Notes under the pieces: generated by a model
Told to the model about the DNA's origin: nothing
Databases searched by the model: none
The model's input: the letters and a program-made list of their open reading frames with translations, nothing else
In this document: positions 16,728 to 24,782 of the stretch, piece after piece
How the letters are laid out: every line of letters starts with the position of its first letter
Numbering within the stretch: the stretch's first letter is position 1
Assembly (NCBI RefSeq): GCF_042138895.1
Contig: NZ_JBHIKW010000003.1
Coordinates: forward strand, 124,001-188,000
DNA from: Cedecea selenatireducens
GTDB lineage: Bacteria; Pseudomonadota; Gammaproteobacteria; Enterobacterales; Enterobacteriaceae
Direction of reading: 5' to 3'
DNA length: 64,000 bases
Program-made: the position numbers and the translations under genes

Positions 16728-17405
16728 TCATGGCTTACACAGCAGTTGCTCCAGTTCACTTAACGAGGTGACCTGCCAGGTCGGTTCTATCCCTTCCGGC
16801 GCGGTGCGTCCGTGGGCGTTAAGCCAGCAGGTTGCTATCCCGGCGTTAATGCCGCCAAGAATGTCGGATTCCGCGGTGTCGCCCACCATTAATACGCGGT
16901 CACGCGAAGGCTGATTCATCTGCTCAAAGGTATAGTCGAAAATACGGCGATCGGGTTTTGCCACGCCCACCTGCTCGGAAATAACCAGCAGGTCGAAATA
17001 GTCTCGCAGGCCGGTACGCTCCAGGCGGATTTGCTGCAGCGCGGTGAAGCCGTTGGTGATAATGCCGAGTTTAGCCTTACCCTTCAGCGCATTAAGCAAA
17101 GAAACGGCCCCCGGCAGCGGGGAGCAAATTTCCGCCATCGCGGATAAAAAGGCGGTGTTAAGTTCAGCCGACGGAACACTAAGCCGCTCGGCCCAGTCCT
17201 CAAAACGCCTGAGCTGAAGCTGAAGCGCGGTAATCGCGCCGTTCTGGTAATCCACCCACAGCGGCTTGTTCACCGCCTGGTATTCCTGGAAATCATCTGC
17301 GGTAAAGGTCACGCTATAGTCGAGAAACATCCGCTGTAAACCGCCAAACGCGTCAAAAGTAAACAGCGTTTCGTCCGCATCAAATAAAATCCAGTCCCAG
17401 TTCAT
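16728..17405 (-). CDS. yjjG: HAD-type nucleotidase YjjG
   Basis: YjjG is a pyrimidine 5'-nucleotidase that cleans non-canonical dNMP and UMP/dUMP/dTMP from the pool. The 225-residue product has the HAD nucleophile motif FDADETLF at residues 7-14, ITNG near residue 108, a lysine in GVAKPDRRIF, and GDTAESDILG near residue 177. The start at 17405 (MNWDWI) gives the same length as the E. coli protein; a codon two earlier is possible. It follows rimI by 18 bp and is probably in its operon. Confidence 0.94.
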   Translation of the reverse strand: MNWDWILFDADETLFTFDAFGGLQRMFLDYSVTFTADDFQEYQAVNKPLWVDYQNGAITALQLQLRRFEDWAERLSVPSAELNTAFLSAMAEICSPLPGAVSLLNALKGKAKLGIITNGFTALQQIRLERTGLRDYFDLLVISEQVGVAKPDRRIFDYTFEQMNQPSRDRVLMVGDTAESDILGGINAGIATCWLNAHGRTAPEGIEPTWQVTSLSELEQLLCKP

Positions 17406-17423
17406 CCACACACCTTTTCAATA

Positions 17424-17867
17424 TTAACCGAGGGGAAGCGCCATCACGATTGCGTCTTCCCGACCTTCTTTTGCAGGATAATAGTTACGACGCACCGTCG
17501 CTTCGTTAAAGCCCAGACTTTCGTACAGCGTTCTTGCCGCAACGTTGGAGGCACGTACCTCCAGCCACAGCGTAAAGACATCCCGCTTCTCAAGCTCCTC
17601 GATAAGGTACTCAAGCAGCGCTTTTCCAAGCCCCTGCCGCTGGTATGCCGGATCGACCGCGATGTTAAACAACGTGGCTTCGTCGAGAATGACCTGCGTC
17701 ACCGCAAAAGCGGCAAGCTTGCCGTCAACGTCCAGCCGTAAATTGAAGTAGCGTTCGCCCTGATTACTGGCAAACGTTTTTTCACTCCAGGGAAAAGCAT
17801 GACTGCGTAGCTCGATGGCGTACGCCGCCGCTAAATCATTCGGCGTCAGGGAAGATATCGTGTTCAT
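17424..17867 (-). CDS. rimI: Ribosomal-protein S18 alanine N-acetyltransferase RimI
   Basis: RimI acetylates the N-terminal alanine of ribosomal protein S18. The 147-residue GNAT-fold product shows the acetyl-CoA loop QRQGLGKALL near residues 77-86, the LWLEVRASN strand and the LYESLGF motif near residue 113. The start at 17867 (MNTISSL) matches E. coli; it lies inside the 3' end of holD, an overlap of 32 bp that is conserved in enterics and suggests coupled translation. Confidence 0.96.
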   Translation of the reverse strand: MNTISSLTPNDLAAAYAIELRSHAFPWSEKTFASNQGERYFNLRLDVDGKLAAFAVTQVILDEATLFNIAVDPAYQRQGLGKALLEYLIEELEKRDVFTLWLEVRASNVAARTLYESLGFNEATVRRNYYPAKEGREDAIVMALPLG

Positions 17868-18255
17868 GTTCGCAAATTTGTTGCCACAGCGCCTGTCGCG
17901 CGTTGCCATTGTGATAAAGCTCATCCAGCACGGGGGAAGTCAGCTGCGCGCCGTCCAGCGTCAGCGGCTGCTCCACGCCCAGACGCCAGCTATTGCAGCG
18001 GCTGTCGGGCGGCATCATCGCAACGCGCTCTGGGGTCAGCTGCATCACTTGCTCAGGGCTTAACGCCATGCTGCGTAAAATGTCCTTCACCAGCGGATCG
18101 TTCAGCGCCGGCAGCGCCTCGGCGACCATCACCAAACGCACGCCAGCAGGCAAAGAAACCGCAATTTCACCCTGCAAAGCCGTCGGACGGCGCAGCACCC
18201 ACTGGGTAATACCCAGCTGCTGTAACTGCCAGTCGCGTCGGGAAGGGGAAGTCAT
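17836..18255 (-). CDS. holD: DNA polymerase III psi subunit HolD
   Basis: HolD (psi) bridges the clamp loader and, through chi, single-strand-binding protein in the DNA polymerase III holoenzyme. The 139-residue product begins MTSPSRRDWQLQQLGITQW, the region known to contact the clamp loader, and ends in the acidic HDIFPDAE. The length and most positions agree with E. coli HolD (137). It is divergent from rsmC, with 107 bp between the starts. Confidence 0.95.
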   Translation of the reverse strand: MTSPSRRDWQLQQLGITQWVLRRPTALQGEIAVSLPAGVRLVMVAEALPALNDPLVKDILRSMALSPEQVMQLTPERVAMMPPDSRCNSWRLGVEQPLTLDGAQLTSPVLDELYHNGNARQALWQQICEHEHDIFPDAE

Positions 18256-18362
18256 AGCGAAACCTATCTGGAGCGTAATTAGGGCGGCAAATATAGCAAA
18301 TTCATCGAATCCACGCCATTAAAGCTCTATAATCCACGCTCTGATTTTCCAGGAGCAATTTG

Positions 18363-19394
18363 ATGAGTGCGTTTACCCCGGCGAGTGAAGTACTGCTGCG
18401 CCACAGCGATGATTTTACCGAGAGCCGTGTGTTGTTTGCCGGTGACATGCAAGACGACCTGCCGGCGCGTTTCGACACCGCCGCCAGCCGCGCCCACACC
18501 CAGCAATTCCACCACTGGCAGGTACTCAGCGCGCAGATGGGTGAGAACGCACAGTACGGCCTCGTGGCCGGTGCGGACATCGTTGCTGACAGCAATACGC
18601 TGATTTATTACTGGCCGAAGAACAAGCCAGAAGCCCAGTTCCAGCTGATGAACATTCTGTCGCTGATGCCGATTGGCACCGACGTTTTCGTCGTGGGCGA
18701 AAACCGTTCCGGCGTGCGCAGCGCCGAGCAGATGCTGGCTGACATTTGCCCGCTGACCAAAATCGACAGCGCTCGCCGCTGTGGCCTGTACCACGGCCGC
18801 CTTGAGCAGCAGCCAACGTTTGATGAAGACGGCTGGTGGGGCGAATATCCACATGACGCGATGACGGTGAAAACCCTGCCGGGTGTCTTCAGCCGTGACG
18901 GCCTGGATACCGGCAGCAAGCTGCTGCTTTCCACGCTGACGCCGCACACCAAAGGCAAAGTGCTGGACGTAGGTTGCGGCGCGGGCGTACTGGCCATCAC
19001 CCTGGCCAGCCACTCGCCAAAAGTTCGCCTCACGCTGAGCGACGTCAGCGCGCCTGCAGTAGCTGCCAGCCGTGCAACCCTTGCGGCAAACGGCATTGAA
19101 GGCGAAGTCATCGCCAGTAACGTTTACTCGGAGATCAACGGTCGTTTCGACATGATTATCTCCAACCCGCCGTTCCACGACGGTATGCAAACCAGCCTTG
19201 ATGCGGCTCACCAGCTTATTCGCGGTGCAGCACGCCATCTGAACATGGGCGGCGAGCTGCGCATCGTGGCGAACGCCTTCCTGGCCTACCCTAACGTGCT
19301 GGACGAAGTGTTTGGCAGCCATGAAGTTATTGCCCAAACCGGCCGCTTCAAGGTCTACCGTGCCGTTCTGACCCGCGCGGGCAAAAAACGCTAA
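18363..19394 (+). CDS. rsmC: 16S rRNA (guanine-1207-N2)-methyltransferase RsmC
   Basis: RsmC methylates G1207 of 16S rRNA on the 30S subunit. The 343-residue protein has a degenerate N-terminal methyltransferase-like domain and a catalytic C-terminal domain with the SAM loop VLDVGCGAGVL near residue 201 and the base-flipping motif IISNPPFHDG near residue 264. ATG at 18363 with AGGAG nine bases upstream is used; an in-frame TTG sits one codon before it. Confidence 0.97.
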   Translation: MSAFTPASEVLLRHSDDFTESRVLFAGDMQDDLPARFDTAASRAHTQQFHHWQVLSAQMGENAQYGLVAGADIVADSNTLIYYWPKNKPEAQFQLMNILSLMPIGTDVFVVGENRSGVRSAEQMLADICPLTKIDSARRCGLYHGRLEQQPTFDEDGWWGEYPHDAMTVKTLPGVFSRDGLDTGSKLLLSTLTPHTKGKVLDVGCGAGVLAITLASHSPKVRLTLSDVSAPAVAASRATLAANGIEGEVIASNVYSEINGRFDMIISNPPFHDGMQTSLDAAHQLIRGAARHLNMGGELRIVANAFLAYPNVLDEVFGSHEVIAQTGRFKVYRAVLTRAGKKR

Positions 19395-19405
19395 ACACGC
19401 TTCGT

Positions 19406-19439
19406 GTGCCGCTTTTTGCATCAGTCAGAAAAGCGGCAC
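19406..19439 (+). terminator. Hairpin between rsmC and the tRNA promoter
   Basis: GTGCCGCTTTT and AAAAGCGGCAC form an 11-bp stem 11 bp after the rsmC stop. A smaller ACACG/CGTGT hairpin precedes it. Only a weak T-run is present, inside the stem. Confidence 0.45.
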
Positions 19440-19450
19440 CAAATTAAGTG

Positions 19451-19478
19451 TTGACGAAGCTCAGAAAACATCTAGAAT
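19451..19478 (+). promoter_or_regulatory. Promoter of the leucine tRNA operon
   Basis: TTGACG, 16 bp, TAGAAT, then a GC-rich discriminator (GCGCC). This is the usual layout of stringently controlled stable-RNA promoters, and the first tRNA begins 38 bp after the -10. Confidence 0.8.
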
Positions 19479-19516
19479 GCGCCTCCGTGGTTGTGATACT
19501 TCGGTATGACAGGTAT

Positions 19517-19603
19517 GCGAAGGTGGCGGAATTGGTAGACGCGCTAGCTTCAGGTGTTAGTGTTCTTACGGACGTGAGGGTTCAAGTCCCTCTCTTCGCA
19601 CCA
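19517..19603 (+). tRNA. tRNA-Leu (CAG), first copy
   Basis: Type II tRNA of 87 bases including an encoded CCA. The acceptor stem pairs GCGAAGG with CTTCGCA; the anticodon loop TTCAGGT gives CAG, reading CUG. The long variable arm is TGTTCTTACGGACG. It corresponds to the E. coli leuQ-leuP-leuV operon. Confidence 0.97.
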
Positions 19604-19634
19604 ACACAACCACGAAAGATATCGTTCGCACTGC

Positions 19635-19721
19635 GCGAAGGTGGCGGAATTGGTAGACGCGCTAGCTTCAGGTGTTAGTGTTCTTACGGACGTGAGGGTT
19701 CAAGTCCCTCTCTTCGCACCA
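19635..19721 (+). tRNA. tRNA-Leu (CAG), second copy
   Basis: Identical to the first copy over all 87 bases including CCA, and 31 bp downstream of it in the same transcript. Confidence 0.97.
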
Positions 19722-19767
19722 ATGCGAAGGCGATATCAAATTCTTCAGGTGCAAATCTGAAAACTGT

Positions 19768-19854
19768 GCGAAGGTGGCGGAATTGGTAGACGCGCTAGCT
19801 TCAGGTGTTAGTGTCCTTACGGACGTGAGGGTTCAAGTCCCTCTCTTCGCACCA
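19768..19854 (+). tRNA. tRNA-Leu (CAG), third copy with one change
   Basis: It differs from the other two by one base in the variable arm (GTGTCC in place of GTGTTC), which turns a G-U pair into G-C. Same anticodon CAG, encoded CCA, 87 bases. Confidence 0.97.
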
Positions 19855-19880
19855 CTTCTTACGAAGTGACCCTCTTTTTT
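19853..19880 (+). terminator. Terminator of the leucine tRNA operon
   Basis: CACTTC, TTAC loop, GAAGTG, then ACCCTCTTTTTT. The stem begins inside the CCA end of the third tRNA. Confidence 0.75.
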
Positions 19881-19893
19881 ATCCCCCTATTGT

Positions 19894-20133
19894 TTATCTC
19901 ATCGTTCCCAAATTCATCACAATCAGCAGCAATCCGCTGGCAAATGCTACGCATGATGGCAGTAAAACAAAGTGCCGTAACGTCTTGTGATACAGCATCA
20001 GCGCCGTTGCCAACAGCCCGACGACCACCAGCACTCGCCACTGGCTGAAAGACAGATCCATACAGGCAAGCAGCGCGACGGCAAGGCCCGCCACCATTAC
20101 ACTCCAGCCACCTTCGAGTCGTCGTTGCAGCAT
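19894..20133 (-). CDS. yjjZ: Small membrane protein YjjZ (DUF1435)
   Basis: This 79-residue protein is almost entirely hydrophobic, with three likely membrane segments (about residues 9-26, 30-47 and 55-73). The charged start MLQRRLEGGW and the segment LLPSCVAFASGLLLIVMNL fit the DUF1435/YjjZ family, which in E. coli lies between fhuF and rsmC as here. No biochemical role is known. A near-consensus Fur box begins 18 bp upstream of the start, so iron should control it. Confidence 0.75.
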   Translation of the reverse strand: MLQRRLEGGWSVMVAGLAVALLACMDLSFSQWRVLVVVGLLATALMLYHKTLRHFVLLPSCVAFASGLLLIVMNLGTMR

Positions 20134-20150
20134 CTTCGCGCCTCAATCAT

Positions 20151-20169
20151 GATAATGATAACCAATATC
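20151..20169 (-). promoter_or_regulatory. Fur box upstream of yjjZ
   Basis: GATAATGATAACCAATATC matches the 19-bp Fur consensus at 17 positions. It is 18 bp from the yjjZ start, in a promoter-blocking position. Confidence 0.8.
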
Positions 20170-20399
20170 ATATGATAAAATTTCTCAATTGTCAGCGTGA
20201 AAACGCGCGAGAGCTATCGCTGAAATAGCCAGGGTTGACGCGTCATTTAATGACAGATTTTCAGTAAGGTGATAGATTGACCGCCGGCTTTAGTTTGCCT
20301 CATAAAAATTCCAATAGTTGCCAGAAAAGCAAATAACCCGCTTTTCATTGATACGACACACACAACACCTGACGCACTTACCCAAGACATAACCGTTCT

Positions 20400-21464
20400 A
20401 TGACAGCCCAAACCTGGCGAGCCTTACTCAAAGCAAAGCACCAGCTTTCTTTACGTTTATTTTTGCTGCTCAACGCCCTGGCAGCCGCTTTTGCTATGCT
20501 CTTCCCGATCCATTCGGCCATGCGCGTAACGCTGCCCGCTATCACCATTCTTCTCGCCAGCCTGGCGCTGTTGGCCTGGCAGGTTATCAATAAAAAGCGA
20601 TTGATTAACCTGAATATTGTCTCGTTATCTCTCGGATTATTATGGGCGCTGCACATTTTTATTAAGCACGAGGCTATCGGCTATCTGGATACTTCATTTC
20701 TGGTTATCAGCCTGATGTCGGTGCTCTTTATTGGCGCCATTTCGTTTATTAATAATATCGTGGCCTTCCTGCTACAAAGCCTGCCCGTCGCGCTGGTGGT
20801 GCTTTGGCTGGGGGATGTCGATCAGTGGTTACGGGTGCTCTACTCTATTGCGCTGCCCGCCATCGGCATCACCATTCAGCATATTATTCAAAAGCGTAAC
20901 GAGCGTTTTACCCAGCGGCTGATGAATAAGCTTCTCGAAGAGAAAGAGACGCTGAACGACCTCAGCATGCTCGATCCTTTAACCGGACTGTATAACCGCC
21001 GTGGCTTTCAAAACCGCCTCGAACATATTCAGTCCTCCGGCAGCGGCAGCCATTACGTTTTGCTGCTGGATATCGACTACTTCAAGTCCTACAACGATCA
21101 CTACGGCCATGCGATGGGCGATCAGGCGCTGATCCGCGTGTCGGCCGCCATCCGCGATGCCGTGCGTTCAAGAGATATCGTCACGCGCTACGGCGGCGAA
21201 GAGTTCATGGTGATGCTCACCAACATCGACGGCGAGCGCGCGCTGCAGTCTGCCGAAAGGATCCGCCAGCGCGTTTTCGATCTGGAGATTCCCCATATGT
21301 TTAATAACCAGGTCGCGACCAACGTCACCGTCAGTATCGGCCTGGCGCCCTTTACCGGAGGCAGCATTGATGACGCTCTGAGCCAGGCGGACAAGGCGCT
21401 GTATCAGGCAAAAAATCGCGGACGAAACAGCATTCTGACCAACGAAATGGCCACCGCAGGTTAG
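20400..21464 (+). CDS. Membrane diguanylate cyclase (GGDEF)
   Basis: The 354-residue protein would make cyclic-di-GMP from two GTP. Six hydrophobic segments fill residues 20-170, followed by a short coiled linker (RFTQRLMNKLLEEKETL) and a GGDEF domain from about residue 190. The active site is GGEEF at residues 265-269, and the inhibitory I-site RSRD at 256-259 lies exactly five residues before it, so product feedback should work. LLLDIDYFKSYND holds the metal aspartate. No EAL domain is present. The ribosome site before the ATG at 20400 is weak. Its place between yjjZ and fhuF is not the E. coli arrangement. Confidence 0.9.
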   Translation: MTAQTWRALLKAKHQLSLRLFLLLNALAAAFAMLFPIHSAMRVTLPAITILLASLALLAWQVINKKRLINLNIVSLSLGLLWALHIFIKHEAIGYLDTSFLVISLMSVLFIGAISFINNIVAFLLQSLPVALVVLWLGDVDQWLRVLYSIALPAIGITIQHIIQKRNERFTQRLMNKLLEEKETLNDLSMLDPLTGLYNRRGFQNRLEHIQSSGSGSHYVLLLDIDYFKSYNDHYGHAMGDQALIRVSAAIRDAVRSRDIVTRYGGEEFMVMLTNIDGERALQSAERIRQRVFDLEIPHMFNNQVATNVTVSIGLAPFTGGSIDDALSQADKALYQAKNRGRNSILTNEMATAG

Positions 21465-21572
21465 CCTTTTCCTCAGAAATAATGTGGTTGCGTACCGGCA
21501 GCATATTGTTCATATTTCAGACAATAAAAACATGCCGCTTACGGCAATACTTTGTATCTCTGAGGAATAATA

Positions 21573-21938
21573 ATGGCTAACGTTTTTCCTGCGCTCGTCG
21601 TACTTCCCGTACTTCTTCTCACCGCCTGTGCCAACAATAACGCCGGCAGACTGCAGGTCAAAGGCCAGCCGCTGACCAGCGATCCAGCCTATGTTTTGCA
21701 GCACCTTATCCCGATGCTGCCTATCACCAGCGGCTGCCGGGACAAACCAAAATCCGTCTCCGTAGCCCTGGTCAGTAAATCGGATGATATCCGCACTAAT
21801 GCCGCCGGAACGGCGCTGATTTCAGGTTCAGCGAAAGAAGCCTGGAAGTTTGACGCCTGCGGCCGCACGATCCCAATGTACGTGACCTACGCTTTCTTCC
21901 CTGACGGCAAAACGGCTTACAAATTCGCCGCAAAATAG
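21573..21938 (+). CDS. Putative lipoprotein of unknown function
   Basis: A 121-residue product with a type II signal peptide: hydrophobic residues 3-17 and a lipobox LLTAC ending at Cys19. The residue after the cysteine is alanine, not aspartate, so outer-membrane sorting is expected. The mature part contains two further cysteines (SGCRDKP and DACGRTI) that could pair. GAGGAATAATA precedes the ATG. I do not recognise the family. It lies between the diguanylate cyclase and fhuF, both on the same strand. Confidence 0.7.
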   Translation: MANVFPALVVLPVLLLTACANNNAGRLQVKGQPLTSDPAYVLQHLIPMLPITSGCRDKPKSVSVALVSKSDDIRTNAAGTALISGSAKEAWKFDACGRTIPMYVTYAFFPDGKTAYKFAAK

Positions 21939-22026
21939 CCTGCCGATAAGCCGCGCCAGATCGCAAAAGCCGCCTTCAATTTGCGATGGCGGCGAAATCA
22001 TCTTGCCAGAGGAAGCCAGCATAGTT

Positions 22027-22048
22027 AGGATTGCTAATCATTATCATT
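22027..22048 (+). promoter_or_regulatory. Fur box upstream of fhuF
   Basis: The segment ending CTAATCATTATC matches the right half of the Fur consensus fully and the left half partly (about 14 of 19). It lies about 25 bp before the fhuF start. E. coli fhuF is a known Fur target. Confidence 0.75.
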
Positions 22049-22070
22049 TAGATTACTTCTTGACGAGAGT

Positions 22071-22862
22071 ATGGCGCTTCAATCCCTTCAGCTCAGCGAC
22101 GACAGCGGGTGCCTGGTTCTCCCCTGGTCTCCGGCGGCGCGTCCGCTGGCCGATTCTCTGCGGGAACATTTCGCCACCCACCGGCCTTACTTCAACGACA
22201 TCATCAAATTAAACGAGCCCGTGCCTGCCTCAGCGATGACGCTAAGCGAGTGGCGAAAACCTGCCGTGCTGACTTCACTGATGGCGGCCTACGGCGACCA
22301 TATTTATCGTAACCAGCCTCAGCTTTCCCGCGAGCAAAAGCCGCTGAAGTCCCTGTGGGCGCAGTGGTACATTGGCCTGCTGGTGCCGCCGATGATGATG
22401 GCCTTGCTGACCCAACCTAAAGCGCTGAACATTGCTCCCCAACACATGCGCGTGGAGTTCCATGCCACGGGGCGAGCCAAATGCTTCTGGATTAACGTGG
22501 AAGAAGACAGCCAGGCAAACGAGCTACCGCTACGCCTGCGCCTGGAGCATTTCATTACCCACGGCCTGATTCCCGTTGTAGCGGCGTTAGAAGCTAGCGA
22601 AGACATCAACGCCCGGCTTATCTGGAGCAACACCGGCTACCTGGTGAACTGGTTCTTCGGCGAGCTGAAACCGCTGCTGGATGAGCAGAGCCTGGCAGCG
22701 CTGGTGAATGCCTGTTTCTTTGAAAAGCAGCTCTCATGCGGCAGGGAAAACCCGCTTTACCGCACCGTGATCCCACGTGATGGCGTTTTGGTTCGCCGCA
22801 CCTGCTGCCAGCGCTACAAGCTGCCCGACGTCCAACGCTGTGGCGACTGTACTCTGAAATAG
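22071..22862 (+). CDS. fhuF: Ferric iron reductase FhuF
   Basis: FhuF reduces Fe3+ in cytoplasmic hydroxamate siderophores such as ferrioxamine and coprogen, releasing Fe2+. The 263-residue product matches E. coli FhuF (262) and ends in the unusual [2Fe-2S] motif: CC, ten residues, then CGDC (residues about 243-259). The start at 22071 follows the Fur box and the ribosome site GACGAGAG. Confidence 0.95.
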   Translation: MALQSLQLSDDSGCLVLPWSPAARPLADSLREHFATHRPYFNDIIKLNEPVPASAMTLSEWRKPAVLTSLMAAYGDHIYRNQPQLSREQKPLKSLWAQWYIGLLVPPMMMALLTQPKALNIAPQHMRVEFHATGRAKCFWINVEEDSQANELPLRLRLEHFITHGLIPVVAALEASEDINARLIWSNTGYLVNWFFGELKPLLDEQSLAALVNACFFEKQLSCGRENPLYRTVIPRDGVLVRRTCCQRYKLPDVQRCGDCTLK

Positions 22863-22864
22863 CA

Positions 22865-22886
22865 AACGGCGGGTTTCCCCGCCGTT
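22865..22886. terminator. Bidirectional terminator between fhuF and the PTS genes
   Basis: AACGGCGGG and CCCGCCGTT arms with a 4-base loop, in the 44 bp between two convergent stop codons. Confidence 0.75.
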
Positions 22887-22906
22887 CGTTCTCTCTAGCT
22901 AAGCTA

Positions 22907-24253
22907 TTAAGCCAGCTGTTGGTTTCCTTCCTCGTTCGCTCTTTGCGCCTCTTCTTTCTCCTGTTCCAGCAGCTGCTTCTCGTACACTTTGAAGAACGGG
23001 AAGTAGATAATCGACGAGACGCAGGCCAGCAGAATCACCAGAATCGCCGCACGGAAGTCCCAGCCCAGCGCCCAGGCAGCGCCAATTGGCGCAGGTGCCG
23101 TCCACGGCACAACGGAAATTACGCGGCCAATCAGATCCAGCTTCATCGCGCCCCAGGCCAGCACGGCGTTAACCATTGGCGCCAGCAGGAACGGAATGAA
23201 GAACACCGGGTTCATCACAATCGGTGTCCCGAAGATAACCGGCTCGTTAATGTTAAAGCAGGTTGGCACGATGCTAAGCCGGCCAATAGAGCGCAGGTGA
23301 GCAGATTTACTGCGCAGATAGCAGACAACCAGGCCCATCGTCGCCCCGGAACCACCGACCACGATAAAGAAGGTCCAGAACGCTTCCATAAAGATATGCG
23401 GCAGCGGTGCACCGGCGGCCAGTGCGCCCTGGTTCAGGCCCAGGTTAGTCAGCCAGAACATCTGCAGCATCCCGGAGACAATCGCCGCCCCGTGGATTCC
23501 CGCGAACCACAGCAGGTGGGCAATCAGCACCGCCAGCAGAATCGCAGGCAGGGAATCCGCAGCCGACACCAGCGGTTTAAACAGCGCCATAATGGCCTGA
23601 GGGATCAGCATATCGAACTGGGACTGGATAAACAGGCTCAGCGGATACAGCGTCAGCACAACCACCAGCACCGGGATCAGCAGGTCAAAAGAGTTTTTGA
23701 TCATCGGCGGCACCTGGTCCGGCAGCTTAATGCCGATGTTGTGTGCCTTCAGGAAACGCATCATCTCTACGCAGTAAATCGCCACCAGAATCGCGGTGAA
23801 GATCCCGGTACCGCCGAGGCTATCCACCGGCAGCGTCCCTTTGGTTTTCGGGGCTGCAACCACAAGGAAGGCCATCAGCGACAGCATGGCGCACATGAAG
23901 GGATCAAGCCCGTGCGATTTGACGTAATGTTTGCCCAGGTTGTAGGCAATCGCCGCACAAATGTAGATAGACATAATGCCCATCGTCATATCAAACGGCG
24001 TCAGGATTTGCCCCTCGAACTGCTTCGCCAAATCGAGCCAGGCGCGAGCAAAACCCCAGGTTGTGGTGGGCGAAAACGGCGGATAAGCAAAGACCAGCAG
24101 GAACGATCCGACAATCATGAACGGCATCGCGGAAATAAAGCCGTCGCGAATGGCCATGACGTGACGCTGTGAGGAAATACGCCCGGCAACAGGGCTGACG
24201 TAGTTTTCAACAAAGCGGAAAATTAAATTAAATGCAGCGTGGTTGGAAGACAT
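22907..24253 (-). CDS. PTS EIIC permease, lactose/cellobiose family
   Basis: The 448-residue membrane protein is the sugar-translocating subunit of a Lac-family phosphotransferase system. Family motifs include FGIHGA-type FAGIHGAAIVSGML near residue 245, GGSGATMGLVVCYLRSKS near residue 290 and FNINEPVIFGTPIVMNPVFF near residue 325. The overall sequence is clearly ChbC/CelB-like but not ChbC itself. The cytoplasmic C-terminus is glutamate-rich. It follows the EIIB gene by 13 bp. No EIIA or glycosidase gene is nearby, so the substrate (probably a beta-glucoside or another disaccharide) is open. Confidence 0.85.
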   Translation of the reverse strand: MSSNHAAFNLIFRFVENYVSPVAGRISSQRHVMAIRDGFISAMPFMIVGSFLLVFAYPPFSPTTTWGFARAWLDLAKQFEGQILTPFDMTMGIMSIYICAAIAYNLGKHYVKSHGLDPFMCAMLSLMAFLVVAAPKTKGTLPVDSLGGTGIFTAILVAIYCVEMMRFLKAHNIGIKLPDQVPPMIKNSFDLLIPVLVVVLTLYPLSLFIQSQFDMLIPQAIMALFKPLVSAADSLPAILLAVLIAHLLWFAGIHGAAIVSGMLQMFWLTNLGLNQGALAAGAPLPHIFMEAFWTFFIVVGGSGATMGLVVCYLRSKSAHLRSIGRLSIVPTCFNINEPVIFGTPIVMNPVFFIPFLLAPMVNAVLAWGAMKLDLIGRVISVVPWTAPAPIGAAWALGWDFRAAILVILLACVSSIIYFPFFKVYEKQLLEQEKEEAQRANEEGNQQLA

Positions 24254-24266
24254 ATTGGCTCTCCTG

Positions 24267-24572
24267 TCAGGCTATCAACGCGAGTGCGTCGGCGAGAATT
24301 CTGTCGCCGCGCATCATTCCGTAATCCATAGAGTTAATGACCGTGACCGGGATCCGTTTGGGAGCGGCCTGAGCCTTAAAATCTTCCAGACGGTATTTGA
24401 TCTGCGGACCGAGTAAACAGCAATCAAATTCAGGCAAAGCATCCGTGAACTCTTCGATACCCACCGCCTTAATCTCAACCTCAATCTGTTGATCCTGGGC
24501 GGCCTGTTTCATCCTGTTCACGACCATACTGGTAGACATACCAGCGGCACAGCATAAAAGGATACGTTTCAT
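24267..24572 (-). CDS. PTS EIIB component, lactose/cellobiose family
   Basis: The 101-residue cytoplasmic protein carries the phosphocysteine loop LLCCAAGMSTSMVV near the N-terminus; Cys8 is the expected phosphorylation site, as in E. coli ChbB. It would receive phosphate from an EIIA and pass it to the sugar bound by the adjacent EIIC. It is the first gene of the pair. A double LacI-type operator lies about 70-95 bp upstream. Confidence 0.85.
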   Translation of the reverse strand: MKRILLCCAAGMSTSMVVNRMKQAAQDQQIEVEIKAVGIEEFTDALPEFDCCLLGPQIKYRLEDFKAQAAPKRIPVTVINSMDYGMMRGDRILADALALIA

Positions 24573-24638
24573 AGACGACTCTTATTATTAGGTACAGGGG
24601 TGGTTACGGGATTCAGTATTCCTCGCGGAATTTATTAC

Positions 24639-24665
24639 TGCAACCGGTTACTGCAACCGGTTTCA
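24639..24665 (-). promoter_or_regulatory. Tandem LacI-type operators before the PTS genes
   Basis: TGCAACCGGTTACT (24639-24652) and TGCAACCGGTTTCA (24652-24665) are two near-palindromes around AACCGGTT, repeated at 13 bp. AACCGGTT cores are typical of GntR/AscG-type LacI regulators. No regulator gene is adjacent. Confidence 0.55.
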
Positions 24666-24782
24666 TTGATTGTGAAGGAGATCCAGAAATTTCTGACAAG
24701 GCGGGTATGAGATAAGTATAAGCGGTTTACAGAAAGCACAAGCTTATGCGAAATTATTTGCCACCTGGATCAGGAGAAAATC

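Noticed and set aside
18327..19421. 364-codon minus-strand ORF opposite rsmC
   Set aside because: It overlaps rsmC fully. RsmC shows its SAM and NPPF motifs, while the antisense product shows none.
22919..24172. 417-codon plus-strand ORF opposite the PTS EIIC gene
   Set aside because: Antisense of a membrane-protein gene; the product is full of Arg, Gln and His, as expected when hydrophobic codons are read backwards.
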